Assembly (NCBI GenBank): GCA_018398575.1 | Contig: JAGTXZ010000018.1 | Coordinates: forward strand, 3,224,001 to 3,288,000 | Origin: Ampelomyces quisqualis | Lineage: Eukaryota; Ascomycota; Dothideomycetes; Pleosporales; Phaeosphaeriaceae | DNA: 64,000 bases | Direction of reading: 5' to 3' | Shown here: piece after piece, positions 1 to 12,099 of the stretch | Layout: every line of letters begins with the position of its first letter | Numbering within the stretch: the stretch's first letter is position 1 | Made by a program: the position numbers and the translations under genes | Notes under the pieces: generated by a model | The model's database searches: none | Seen by the model: the letters and a program-made list of their open reading frames with translations, nothing else | Told to the model about the DNA's origin: nothing

Positions 1-619
1 ATATAGATAGCTAATTTTACCAAACAAACAAATATAAAAATCCTAATATTTGCTAAATATTTACTAAATATTTAGCTGTTTTAATATATAGCTAGTTTTA
101 GGCTAAGTTTTAGTATTATAATTGCGTTAATTTTAGTGTTTTAAAGTTCTACATAACTAGCTATCTAAACTTACTTCTAATAACGCTAGCCCTCTTATTT
201 ACAGACACTAATACTCTATTACAAACCTTAAAAACAGGAAACACAGAAAGTTATAAACAAGAGAACAGGTTACAAGACTTAGACCTAGTGCAGGGATATA
301 GTGCGCTAAGTATATTACGTAACCTTCTTATTAGTCTTATTTACGTTGGGAAAATTTAATGTTATTAAAGTTAGTAATATCTGTAACACTGTTAACACAA
401 CTATACTACTAGCTACTAGATAGTTCTTAACTGTGCTCTGCTGTGCTAAGTAATAATAGTAATACCTAGTATACTATTATTAGTAGCCTAGTTTATAGAA
501 CTCTTTTGCAAAATAGTTTATAGTTTTTATGTTTAATATAGCTTTGCACTATCTGCATAACTGTATTACTAGTTAGCAGCCTACCCTTAACTATGCTTAA
601 CTATAATTTTAAGTCTAAA
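1..619. other. AT-rich, RIP-type sequence without a recognisable gene
   Basis: No reading frame longer than a few dozen codons and no repeat shared with the rest of the window was recognised. The base pattern (TA and ctag excess) is the same as in the mutated transposons to the right, so it is probably part of an older degraded element or its flank. Confidence 0.5.
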
Positions 620-3600
620 GTAATTTCTTTAATAGCACTATTACTTAGTTTAGGTTTTACTATAAATTTACACTATCTTTACACTTTAAATTAATTTTGC
701 GTTACGTCTATATATATACTTCTTTTATAATACTCTTTATATTCTTATATTTCTAAGACTAGGCTACGTATCTACTTAGGTATTTTTTATTCTATAGCTT
801 TACACAGTAGTCTACTATACTCTATAGTTCTACTACTTAATTTACCTAATTTACACTAGCCCTTTAAGCTTTATAGAGATTTTCTTATTATAATTATACT
901 AAATCTTTTTTTCTTACGTTACTATACTTTATAGACTACTGCGCAATAATATCTTTATATTCTACTTTTTTAGAACTTTTGTTTCTAGATTACTCTTTAA
1001 GTTGTATAGAATAATACTCTTACATATAGCTACTTACTAGCCTAGTTAATATACTCTAAATATAAATTAGTCTTAAGTACCTTATTTGTCTTAAAGCTCT
1101 GCAATTATAACTTTATTTACCTTAATTAGCGTAATAGCTTTTATAAACGCTATTAACACTTTTAAAATAGATATTAAGTCTAGGTCCTTCTATTTTGCTA
1201 ATACAGCGTCTATTTTAGACTTTAGCATTCCTTCTCTTAGTAGAAGAACTATATCTTTACTAATTATTTTTAAAGCATTATCTAGAGCACTAGTTGCATA
1301 TATAGTTTGTATAAGCTAATAAGAATTTTAGCCTAAACGTTATGTAGTACTGTTTAATTATTTACTAGGCTTCTCTAATTAGGATTAGGTCTAGTTTTAA
1401 TATAAGTTCTCTTAGCTTTTAGCTTAATTGCCTTATACTTTACACTATATATAAGTAGTAAGTTAAGGTTTTTAGCAAATATTTCTTTATCTAGCTGCTA
1501 GAAGTGCTGTTAGATATGCGTTAATATAAACTACTTAGTTTTCTTACTTCTTTTGCTTTTAAACAGCGCAGCCTTAAGCTAAGCTAGTATTAGAAATATT
1601 ATAATACTCTATATCTTAGAGCAGTTAAATATGTATATGCTCTTAGCTTCTACACTATTTAGCCTTTCTTATAGTAGTACTATCTTATATCTTATTATTG
1701 TATTAGCTATAACTAATTAGAAGTTATCTATTTAGTATAGCTAGTAGAACGTTAAGAAGTTACCTTTAATACCTAAAATCTTCTAGCTCTATAGGTCTTG
1801 CGTAACTAGAGTTTAACGCAGTATAAACCTTACTACAATCTTTTCTTCTAACGCTATAAGCGCTATGTACTTAGAAGAATTAAGTATGTTTTTAACTTCT
1901 TCTTATACCTTAGATAAGTAGGTGTCCTAGCTCTTTACTATAGCTAGGCTTAATATCTTTCTTATCTCTCTTATATCTATAATTTTCTTAATACTTGCGT
2001 ATATAGAGTTAGTAGAAGTAAATAGTTTAGAAGAATCTATATTATTCTTCTTGCCTATAAGATAGTGCTAATTTAAAAAGTTCTTATTGTCTTATAGTTT
2101 ACTTAGCGCTAGGAAGATAAAAATAAGTATCTTATAGGGACTCTTCTCTATTAGTATACCTAAGGGGGCCTAGATCTTCTACTAATAACTATAGTTCTTG
2201 CTTTAAATAGTCTGGTATAAGTTACCTATAATAGTGTTCTTAGATTTATAGTTATAGAACTTATTAAAGATAATATATCTTTATATTACTACGTAGCTAA
2301 GAATATTAAGAGTATGTTTTATACTTACTTTACTACTTCTTAATAATATTTTGTGTATAGTTATAAGTTTTATAGTTTAGTATTTGTTAAGCACGCGTTT
2401 TACTAATATTGTATAGCTATATACAATTACAAATTAGCTAGTAGATACTACTAGATAGTGCGTAGTTATATTTAAGTAAACTTTTACTATATAGCGTTCT
2501 TAGATGTACTATAGAACTATCTTTATATACTTCTTACTATTCTTTTTAAATTTGCGTAGTAAGACATTTTAGTTAAACACTATAAAGTGCTATTTAACTT
2601 GTAAGTTAATTCTTATCTCTATTTGTTTATCTGCTGTTAGTGCGCCTATACTCTGTAGAAGAGTATTATCTATAAAGTAGATATAGAGCGCAAGAGAGTC
2701 TTTATAGTTACACTATTTAGATTTGCAAAGGCCTATAGTAATAATTTTAGCTTTCTATGCAGCTAGTGCACAGCTCTATCTACTTACTATAGATACTACT
2801 AACTATAGCTCTTCTAGTATTAAAGAGTTTTTTTTATATGTATATAGGAATGTCTGTTAGTCTATTATAGGGCACTATTCTTAACTGTTGTCTTTAGCCT
2901 TATATTAACTAGTTTTATTCTTTAATTAGTCTTTTTACACTTTAGTCTAGTTCTTAAAGTGCGTATACTCTATAATTATTCTAAGTATAGCTAATTTTGT
3001 TTTTTCTATACCTATTATATTTCTAAATATGCTGCTATTATCTAAAGATAGCTCTTTTTTGTAAAGTATATAGGCCTCTATTAGTTAGTATACTATAAAT
3101 AGGACTGTTAGTTTCTATAATAAATGTAGTATTATAGACGCGTTATCCGTAAAGTCTTCTAGAGAAGATCTAAAGAAGTTAGCTACTGCCTACTATTTGT
3201 CCTCTTAGTAGTATTCTATTACTACTCTAATTTAAGCTTATAGTTTATCTACTATTCTGTCTTATATATTAGTTGTATAGAATATAGTAATAGGCTCTTT
3301 ATAGTGCACTTACCTTGCGTTTAGTAAGGCTTAGAGCTATAGCCTTTTTTCTAACGCAAGTTGTTTTACTAACTAGAGCTCTTTATTCTTATTTCTATTA
3401 CCTTTATTACACTATTCTTATTCTTCTTTACAACTAGAGTAAGTATCTTTCTTTAGTAACTTCTATTATTTCTTTATAGCACCCTTGCGTTTCTATTTAA
3501 GTATAGTAATTAGTGTAGATATTGCGTTGTTTTATATTTGCGTAGCATCTTTGTCTTTACTTTCCTCTACTTTCTTTATAGTACTATTATTCTGCTTCTC

Positions 3601-4050
3601 TAGGCGCTTAATTTTAGTAGTTAGAGTCTTAATGCGTATATCTAGGCTGTTATCTTTCTTCTTCTTGCCTCTACTCTGTCTATTTAAGCGTTTGCTACTA
3701 TTTGCTTTAGGTCCTGTTCATAATTTACAGGCTAGGTCTACTAGCGCTCTTATTGTCTTTTGTTATTTATAGTTATTGTCTTTAGTATTATTATTAAGCT
3801 CTAAGTAGAGGCGCCTTTGCCTCTTATCTTTAGTAGCACTTACTAGGTTTATAATGTTACTTTTACTACTTAAAGTAAAGTGCACTATATTATATAGTTA
3901 GCTATTGTTATTTATATACTATTCTAGGTTATATTACTACTAGGCTGAACTTTATCTTATACTAGAGTCTGGTATTTAATTGCAATGCCCTTAAGGCTTC
4001 TTATCTTAATATATAAGTTAATAGTTATAGCTAGATTACTATTATTAGTA
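620..4050 (-). pseudogene. Unclassified long coding relic
   Basis: Read on the minus strand, this stretch keeps coding-like frames over about 3.4 kb, broken mainly by TAG where Gln or Trp would be expected. The upstream end (about 3540-3900) reads as a basic, lysine-rich coiled-coil segment including RGKKKK and IKRLEKQNNSTIKKVEESKD. Further on, about 1850-2060 gives a clean stretch including ALIALEEKIVVRF, and about 1440-1640 one including KSKRSKKTK. I do not recognise the family: no reverse transcriptase, integrase, hAT or helicase motif was seen. Length, decay and position beside a hAT element suggest another transposon protein, possibly a DNA-transposon transposase. Frame shifts between segments are likely and the ends are approximate. 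A small plus-strand open frame at 3485-3772 is an antisense shadow. Confidence 0.4.
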
Positions 4051-4550
4051 ATAAGGCGCAGCGCTAACGCATTTAATAACTTTAAAGTCCTAACTATATA
4101 CTAGTCTATAAATTTTAGTTAGAAAAGGTATTTAACAAGTACACTGTATTTAAGATGTTATAGCTTTATCTTAAAGTTACTATCTTTAAGCTACTATTAA
4201 CGTATAGCTATTATTAGCCTTAAAAGTAGAAAGGTCTAGGTAGTTTAATAATATACGCTGTCTATAATATAGATATTAACGTTATTAAGTAATAATTTAG
4301 TTGTTATTGTAGTAAGGCCTATTAGCTAGGTTACTAAAGTAGTAGAAGAACTTAAGACTACTAATACTAACTGCGTGCGTTCTAGTTCTAAGTTTATAGG
4401 TATTAGCTATCTTTCTGTGTATTTGGCTTTAACTTTGTTACTATAGTCTTAAATTTCTAAGATTATCTTCTTCTATACAGCGCTAGCTGTTGCCTTATAG
4501 AATTCTCTTAGTATACTACTATAAGTTTGTCTAGAGTATAATACCTACAC

Positions 4551-4567
4551 TAGTAAATAGGTAGAAG
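4551..4567 (+). repeat. hAT copy 1 left terminal inverted repeat
   Basis: TAGTAAATAGGTAGAAG. Its reverse complement closes the element at 10567-10583 with one A/G difference. The first base may originally have been C, since hAT ends often begin CAG and RIP turns CA into TA. Confidence 0.75.
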
Positions 4568-5249
4568 GTAATTCTCTTAAGGTAGGAGGTAGGTAGAGGT
4601 TAATAGCGTAGAGAGTAAGGTAAGAGTTAGGTTATAGTAGAGCTAGAGTATAGGTTAAGGTTAGGTTGCACAGGTACTAGGTATAGGTAAGGTTTATAGT
4701 TAGGTTAAGCTACCTACTATTAAGTTATACTTATGCAACACTCTTTACTATAATCTTTAAAATAGTATGTTACTTTAGTATATTATAGGGTAAGAGAAAT
4801 TAGCTTACTAAAGAAATAATTTTAAAATTAAGGACGTTACTAAGGTAACATCTATTTAAATTAGTGTATAAAAGCTAAATCTTAGTATAGAAACATAATT
4901 TTTAAAATTAGTAGTGTTTAATTAGCTAGTAAGCTTTTCTTTATTACAATTCTTTATTACACTAACTAGTTAAGGTAGCGCAAGAGCTTTAATTTCTTTC
5001 TTTATAGCTACTACTAAGGCACGTTACGCACAAGAGTCTCTAAATAAGTACCTAAAGAAAAGGTTGCAAAATCTATCTTATTACTACCTTTACTTTTATT
5101 ACTATTCTCTTTATTACTTGTTAGATCTACAAAGCGCCTTATTCTAGTATTAACAGGGCTAGAATAAAAATCTAGTCTCTAAATCTTATATAGGTCCTAG
5201 ACTATTTTAGCGCTTAGTTAACGTGTTAAAGTTAAAAATTATAGTTTAG

Positions 5250-7650
5250 GTAGGCTAAAAAGGTCGTCCTTGTGCGTAATTGCGTGTTTAATAACTATAA
5301 TTGTCTAAATTGTCTTAGCTTTAAGTCTATACCTTTAATCTTCTATAATATCTTTTATAGTATTAAAAGAACGCTCTACTCTAACCTTTGCAAGCTAAAC
5401 AGCTAGCACATCTATTACTATCTAGGCTAGAAGTAGGTAGGTTTCTATGTTAGCCTGCTACTATACTAGCATACCTATTAAATTCTTCTTCTTATTCTTA
5501 GTTGTTAGAGAAGTACTTAGGTAGCAGAGGGCCTCTGCACAGAGTAGCCTAATACTTAGGTTTAGTTCTTTATGCAACTTAAAACCTACTCTACTTAACT
5601 ATACTATAAGTTTAGAGAGCCTCTTAAACTACTAATTTTTAAGAAATTAGTAAGGCTAAGTAGAGCAGACTAGAGTGTAGTCTCTATAAGGTTATATAGG
5701 TTAATTATTATATTAGCTTATGTACTCTAAGAACTAACGCTAATATATATGTTTAAAATTAGATTTCTACTTATCTTTCTACGTGTAACAGTTAACAACG
5801 TAATAAATATATATAATAAAAAAAACTTACTTTATACGCAAAAAGCTTTTAACTTAGATTAAGAATAGTAGCTATATTATACAGGTATTCTTACTCTTTG
5901 TCTGTGCGTAAATAGTACTTTAATAATTTCTTCTTACTCTTCTCTACTACAGCCCTAATAATAGTAGGCTACTCTTCTTAATAACTGCTCTTGTCTTTCT
6001 TGTTTAATAGCTTAGTAGTTATCTAATCTAGGAAGTTTAAAAGCCTATTGTATATTATCTATATATAAGGCGCCTATAGTATATTATTTTTACTAATTTT
6101 GTTAGTAGCTGTTTTAAAGTTTACTAGCATGCAGGTTATAGCCCTTAGGTATAACTATTTAGCTAAAGCTAGTTAAAGTCTTTTTAGGTCCTTAAAATTA
6201 GCTACTAAATTGTTTTCCTAGCTGTTGCTATTACTACCTAAGATTAATTAGCTAAGTGCAATTTTCTTCTTAAGCTAATTATTAATATAGGAGGCTAGAT
6301 AGCAGGCTCGCTTACACATATAATATGTTAAGTTCTATCTAGTTTTTATATCTTGTATTACACAAAGGTGTTAATTTGTAGGTATATTAGATTATACGTT
6401 TAAGAATTATTTAAATTGCTAGAGTAACAAATTAATTGTAATGCAAATTGCCTAGATCTAGAGGTAGTAAGCGCGTAATAAAGAACTGTAATAAAGGACT
6501 TTATATACCTTATAAAGTAAGTTTAGCACTAATATTGTATTATTAATTTAATAAATATAGCAACGTTAAAGCTGCTTAGCTTCTTCTATTCTAAGTAAGG
6601 CTGTTAGCCTTAGGTGCAATATAATATCCTAGACTATAAGGTTAATAATATAAGCAAGGCATAGGATAGTGTTTTCCTTTGCGCTCTATTTAATACTCTT
6701 GTTAGTAAGATAGCTTTTAAGGCTCTTAGTAAGAGTACTATTGTTTAAGGCATTGTTGTAAGTAATAGCTAAAAGTCTTTTTATAGTATTAGTTTTTTTA
6801 AGTATATATATTAGATTAGTTGCTATTAAAGCTCTAGTGTAGTACTCTTGTAATAGGATAAAATCTAATAAGACCTCTCTTATTTGCTAGCTAACATTAA
6901 TATAGTAGGCTTTAATAGCTAGGAAGCTAAGGTAGTTTGCAGCAGACTAAGCGTCTAGGGTAATAGATATTTTTGTTGTTCTACCTAAGTTGTAGAAAAG
7001 GTTTTAAGCTATCCACTTATATTAGTTTTAAAGTATTAGAGAAAACTTGTACTAGAAAGAGACAATTATGCCTAGTTAAAGAAATTAAACAAAGTAATAG
7101 AATAAAAGTTACTCTAAGGTTTAAAACAACTAGTTACTATTAAGAACTACGCGTACTATTTCTTTCTTAAATCCCTAGGTAGTAAATAGTTAGCGTAGGG
7201 ATCTATTTTGTAGCGTAGATAGTAGAAAAGGTAGCTTTAGATAAACAGACTTAGTAACACTCTTACACTTATATAACTTAAGGTAGTTAAAAAAGTGTTT
7301 TATACTAATATAGTAATTAGTTAAGTGTTAAAGTACTTGCCTGCAGTTCAGGCAATATATATATAGCTAGCTAGTATGTATATAGGCTTACTCTCTAAAC
7401 TAAGTCTATATATACGCTAAGCGTTAGGCTGCGTTCTATTAAGGTTGTGTATAGGTTTAATCCTAGGCCTATAAAGTGTTCTGCTACTAGGTATCTTATA
7501 CTCTAATAGCCTTAGCGTTGTTTTAGCAATAATTAGTATAGTAAATTAGGCGTTTAAGGATATAGATTATCCTCTAAAGGCTAGATTTTAGGATTTAAGA
7601 AGCGTCTTATATAAATTTATATAGTATTTTAGGTATACTAGGATATAAGT
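5250..7650 (-). pseudogene. hAT transposase relic, copy 1
   Basis: The minus strand shows the hAT catalytic RNase H-like fold in order. Near 6945-6980 it reads SITLDA*S, matching the SLTLDAWTS block with the first catalytic Asp. Near 6740-6770 it reads ITYNNALNN, matching ITxDNAxNN with the second Asp mutated to Asn. Near 6635-6660 it reads CLAYIINL, matching RCxAHxxNL with His mutated to Tyr. The C-terminal dimerisation domain follows at about 5350-5480, with DVLAV and VERSFN. The product would cut and paste the element by recognising the terminal inverted repeats. TAG stops at Trp/Gln positions and G-to-A or C-to-T damage to key residues make it dead. A fossil intron lies at 5779-5830. The N-terminal zinc finger (BED) was not clearly seen, so the start is approximate. 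Confidence 0.85.
5779..5830 (-). other. Fossil spliceosomal intron in hAT transposase
   Basis: On the minus strand this 52-nt segment starts GTAAGT, is T/A-rich, has TTAAC as a possible branch site and ends in TAG (CAG-to-TAG change possible). The same segment is present in hAT copy 2 near 33555-33605. Size and signals fit fungal introns. Confidence 0.6.
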
Positions 7651-8249
7651 TGTTAGGTGTTAGTAGCAGGTTACTTACCTCTATAGCTGTAATAAAAAAA
7701 CGTAATAACTAGTTAGTAGGTTTTAAGAAAAAGAGTAACAGTAGGTAGTTAGACAAATCTAACAAGTATAGAGTTTTAAGTATTTTAAAATTAGATAATA
7801 GAGTAGAAGAGCAGTTCTGCCTAGGACGCTATTTCCTAGTTTATTTAGAGGTAAATATTAGGGCTAAATATATAAAATTAGATAAGGTTAGTATAAAGGC
7901 AATTTTTTTAGCACTTAACTATAATAGGCATTAATAAATAGGCTGTGTTAGGCAGTAATATACAGTAAAGCTAATTACATAGTACTCTAAGTCTAAAAAC
8001 CCCTTCTAAGTACTGTTACTTAGATCTCTAGCCTCTTTATCTTTACGCTAACTATTCTTATTATATAAATTACTATTCTTATTGTCTTTATAAACATTAG
8101 GCAAAGTCTTAAAATAGGCCTTTAGCTCTTTACTAGAATCTTCTACTTCTTCTCTCTACTTAGTCTTATTACGTCTCTTAACATATAGCCTATTGCTATA
8201 AAGTACTAAGTTAGAAGTAAACTTTAGAAGAGGTGTTAGTTTACGCCTT

Positions 8250-8300
8250 CTATAAGTTAGGTTAGTGTAAGTATATAATAAAGAAGTGTAATAAACTTAC
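8250..8300 (-). other. Fossil spliceosomal intron in second hAT ORF
   Basis: A 51-nt minus-strand segment beginning GTAAGT, with CTAAC about 11 nt before the terminal TAG. It is preserved in copy 2 near 36015-36066. Confidence 0.6.
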
Positions 8301-8646
8301 TACTAATTCTAATCTATTACTAGAGCCTATTCCTCTAGCATTAGCTTATCTAGCATTAGCTTATTACAAAACTTAAGCTGTTTAGCCTTAAGCTAAGGTG
8401 TCTTAAAGCTATTAGTCTTAAAGAGGTGCAGCCTATAAGTGCACTTCTTCTAAATAATCTTTTCTAGAGCTCTACTAGCTCTATATATTTAGGTATAAGC
8501 TTAACATGTTATTAGCTTTTTTTAAGAGTCTGCTAGCGCTAAAGCAGACTCTTCTATAGCAAAATTATAGGCGCGCATATTAATCTTAATTTAAATAACC
8601 TCTTATTTTTTTTTAGCTTAGGAAATAGAGGTTGTTAACTACTTAG

Positions 8647-8695
8647 CTATGCAATGTAAGTAAAATATATATAATAAAAAAGTGTAATAACTTAC
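8647..8695 (-). other. Fossil spliceosomal intron in second hAT ORF
   Basis: A 49-nt minus-strand segment beginning GTAAGT and ending GCATAG, with CTTAC near the 3' end as a possible branch site. It is preserved in copy 2 near 36321-36370. Confidence 0.55.
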
Positions 8696-9005
8696 CTAAC
8701 TGCTTACTAGCAAAGCGCTTTACTGCTAGAGCCTTAAGCTTATTCTTAAGCTTCTTATTCTGCTGCTTTAGAGACAATACCTTATACTTAACGCTCTTCT
8801 TAATCTTCTTCTTAAGCTAGTGCTTAGCTAATTAATCTAAGGACTTAGCCTTTGTAATAGCAGCTAGCTCTCTTAATTGCATAGCGCTGCTGCTAAAATA
8901 TATACTAGAGTAGACTTAGAAATTTGTTAGGCAGCCTTACTTTAGAGTATTACTACTACAAGAATTAAGAATATAGCTAAATTTATTATTTCTAAAAGTA
9001 AAACC

Positions 9006-9050
9006 CTAGATATATTAATACAATTAACAACAAAAATTTAGTACCTTTAC
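9006..9050 (-). other. Possible fossil intron in second hAT ORF
   Basis: A 45-nt minus-strand segment beginning GTAAAG and ending CTAG between coding-like stretches. It has a weaker 5' signal than the other three. Copy 2 carries a matching segment near 36670-36715. Confidence 0.35.
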
Positions 9051-10566
9051 CTTAGTAAGTTTAGCCTACTTCTCTTCTTTAAAATGTAGTAGGATTTTAA
9101 CTAGAAGAGGTAGCAGAAAGCCCTCTAGCTAATTAACAACATTAATTTCCTTAGATTTATTTAATTCTATAGTGTTAAGCTTAATAAAACAATGCAATAA
9201 AGCGCGTAGCTAATATAAGCGTATAGTTCTAGTGTTTTTTTAGTAGCCTACTACTTAGAAAATAGGTAGAGTTAGTCTATGCGTTGCGTTGGCTACTAGC
9301 GTAGTTTTTAGCCTTACAGCCTGCGCTTACTGCCTTTTACTACCTTACCTATACAAAATTAACTTTACAAAACTTTACTCTTTATTTTTAATTTGTAGCT
9401 AGGTAGAACTAGTACCTAATTCTAGGTAGGACTATAAGTTAACACATTTTTTTATTACGTTTTTAACTAATTAGCTGTACTACTAGTTTAAGATTAGAAT
9501 TTTTACGCTAAGAGGTAATTTTTTACGCTAAGCCTACTTTACTACTTATTTATAAGAGGGCTAAAACACTAAAAATATTACAGCAGCAACTCTATAACCT
9601 ATAACACTACTATAATAGCTTTTTACAAACGCAAAGCAAAGGTTAATAACGCAGTTACTAGTAGCGTAGAGGTTGCTAAAGACTTTACTAGGAAGTCTGC
9701 TAGGAAAAGCCCTGGCCCTACTACTAGAAAGGCAAAAGCTAAAAAAAAATCTACTTTAAGCTTAGTAGTAAGTTATTACGTTTCTTTATTACGCTCTTAT
9801 ACTAACTAAGTGTAGCTGTAGCTTTGCGTAAAATCTACTACTACTAAAAGACTACTAAGCTCCTTATCTGCAAGCTGCTGTTTCAGTAAGTTATTTACAA
9901 AATTACTAGTAAGTAATACAAAAGGATGCCTTACGTCTACTTCTAGCAATTAGCTATTAAGGTACTTTAAAAAGCTGCAAAGGCTTTTCTAGTTAGCTTT
10001 TTTAAAAGTATAGTAATTTTTTCTATTTTGTTGCAAAACACTAATTTATAATAGATACTAACATTAATGCAATTTATGCAAAGAGAGTTACTATACAGTA
10101 TAAGGATGTACAGCTAGCTCTTAGGTACTATAGAAAGTTTAATTTTTTAGCTTAGTGTATATAGAAATTGCAGAAGCTATAAGTTTACTATATTTAAGAA
10201 ATAAAGTTATGCTACGTATACCTATATAATAAATAAACGTAATAAATATTAGTTTCTTAATATTCTTAATGTCTTTTTACCTCTTTAAGATTTAATATAT
10301 ATTTAGAAATCTATATATATCTATATATACATATAGTAGAAGGTATACTTAGATTATACTTATATACCTCTTATTATGCTAATAATTTGTTTAGAAGGTA
10401 TACTATATTCTAAATTTTAATTAATTACGCTATACTTATACAACTCTACCTTAACCTACAATTAATAACCTCTACTTTAACCTCTACCTCCTATTAGCGT
10501 AAAAAGATTAGGTAGAGGGTTAGGTAGGTTTAGGGTCTTACGTAAAGCTACTCTAACCCTACCTAA

Positions 10567-10583
10567 CTTCTACTTATTTACTA
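10567..10583 (-). repeat. hAT copy 1 right terminal inverted repeat
   Basis: CTTCTACTTATTTACTA is the inverted partner of 4551-4567, with one transition. The corresponding end of copy 2 (39528-39544) pairs perfectly with its own left end. Confidence 0.75.
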
Positions 10584-12099
10584 CTTTAAGAGTATATAGT
10601 ATACTTAAGCTATTTATCTATTGTTAGGCTGCGTATTATCTTTAGGTAGTTAGCCTATAAGTGTACCTGTTTAATCTTATTATATATATCCTTGTATAAG
10701 ATAAAATCTATTATCTCTTTAACTTATATGCGCTAGTCTACTACATTAATTTTATAGCCTATTCTTACAATTACCTGTAATACATTATAAGTAGTTATTG
10801 TCTTTATATTACTTATATACTATTTATTTAATTAAGGTAGCTACTACTTATACTTGTTGTTGCGTTTCTATAACGCGCGTATTATATAATATGTTACGCG
10901 TAACAGTTAAGAACAGTATAGGTAGGTACAAGAATAGTAGAATAGGTATAGCTTAGTTAGCGTATGTAGGTGTGCTTGTGTTATATACTTACTTATAACA
11001 GTATTTTAATATATAGCGTAGTGTAGTAAACGTAATATAGAAAATTATATATATTTACGTTATAGTAGTATTATTATTATTGTGAAGTTATAGTGCGTTT
11101 ATTTTAGCAACGCAGTATTATATAGTTATAGTAGTAGGTTAAAATTATAGGTGTAAGTAAAAGTAAGTAGAGTTTTATTCTAGTATTATATAGGCTTCTA
11201 CTTAGCGCTAACGCGTTATATTATATCTTTAAGGTAAGTAAAAGTATATTCTAGAAGAGTGCCTCTTACTATGTATTATTCTTAGTATAGTACTATACAG
11301 TACTATATAGCACGATATAGTACTAAGTAAAATTCTTACTTTCTAGAGTTTTATATTATAGTGTAGGTAACTTACTTCTTGTATATTATAGTAGTAGCAC
11401 TCTCTTTAGTCTAGCAAGTAAACTTAGCTAAACCTACTAGTCTTATTATAGTAGATAAGTTATACTAAAACCTAGGTCCTCTTACAGTAGCACTATACTA
11501 GACTATCTAGTTTCTTAGTCTATAATGCTTTTAATAATCTTAGTTTACATAACTATAAGATAGTAATATAGACGCGTCTGTTTATAAGTTGTACCTAGTT
11601 ATGTTATCTTATAATGTAAGTATTTATAAGTATTTCTCTCTAACTTTTATATTACTATTTGTATTGTTTCTTATTAGCCTTGTTACTTTTGTATTAGTAG
11701 GATTACTTAACTTAGTCTACTAGCATAATACTTTGTAGGCATAACCTCTAGTTTATGCTATTCTATTTTTATCTGTAGCTATATTCCTAAGGTATATTAT
11801 TATCTACCTAATATATAGCTAGTATAGGTAGTTTCCTATATAGTATTCTTTATAAATTATAGTTTCTATATTATCTATTAACATTTGCTGCGTAGCTAGT
11901 AGGTTACCTATTCTTTTTATCTGTATTAGCGTAGGCCAAGTTATTTTAGGTATTTAAGTTTATATTTCCTGTGTGTACTATAGTGTCTTCTTGTTAGCTA
12001 TATATGCACTGCCTTATTCTAATGTCTATAGCTTTATATAGTGTAATAATGTTTATTAAACAATTATTACTTTATTCTTAGTAGCTAGTAATATATATA
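10584..12099. other. AT-rich RIP sequence, no gene recognised
   Basis: Between the hAT right end and the minus-strand relic to the right, no confident frame or repeat was found. Short minus-strand coding-like runs may extend the neighbouring relic leftwards. Confidence 0.4.

Larger units (their letters stand above)
8300..9320 (-). pseudogene. Second coding relic within hAT copy 1 (basic, coiled-coil-like)
   Basis: Upstream of the transposase, in the same orientation, the minus strand has a coding-like frame split by short introns at 8647-8695 and possibly 9006-9050. About 8700-8870 reads as a lysine-rich, probably coiled-coil segment including LKQQNKKLKNKLKAL. It may be the N-terminal part of one long spliced transposase gene or a separate accessory ORF. 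I do not recognise a domain. Copy 2 carries the same region at about 36120-37000 but has lost roughly 100 bp near 36096. Confidence 0.4.
4551..10583 (-). mobile_element. hAT-superfamily DNA transposon, copy 1 (RIP-mutated)
   Basis: About 6.0 kb bounded by a 17-bp terminal inverted repeat beginning TAGTAAATAGG; the right end matches with one transition. The same sequence recurs at 32325-39544, which supports the boundaries. The minus strand encodes a hAT transposase (about 5250-7650) and, upstream of it, a second basic coding relic (about 8300-9300). Four short fossil introns are visible. Both subterminal regions are rich in GGTTAGG-like motifs. Differences from copy 2 are nearly all transitions, plus small indels. 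hAT elements normally leave 8-bp target duplications. None was found, perhaps because mutation or rearrangement removed it, or because the true ends lie slightly further out: an 11-nt block left of both copies is also similar. Confidence 0.85.

Noticed and set aside
3485..3772. 95-codon plus-strand open frame, hydrophobic
   Set aside because: It is antisense to the coding-like minus-strand relic; its Leu/Phe/Ser-rich content is what the reverse of a lysine-rich coiled coil gives.
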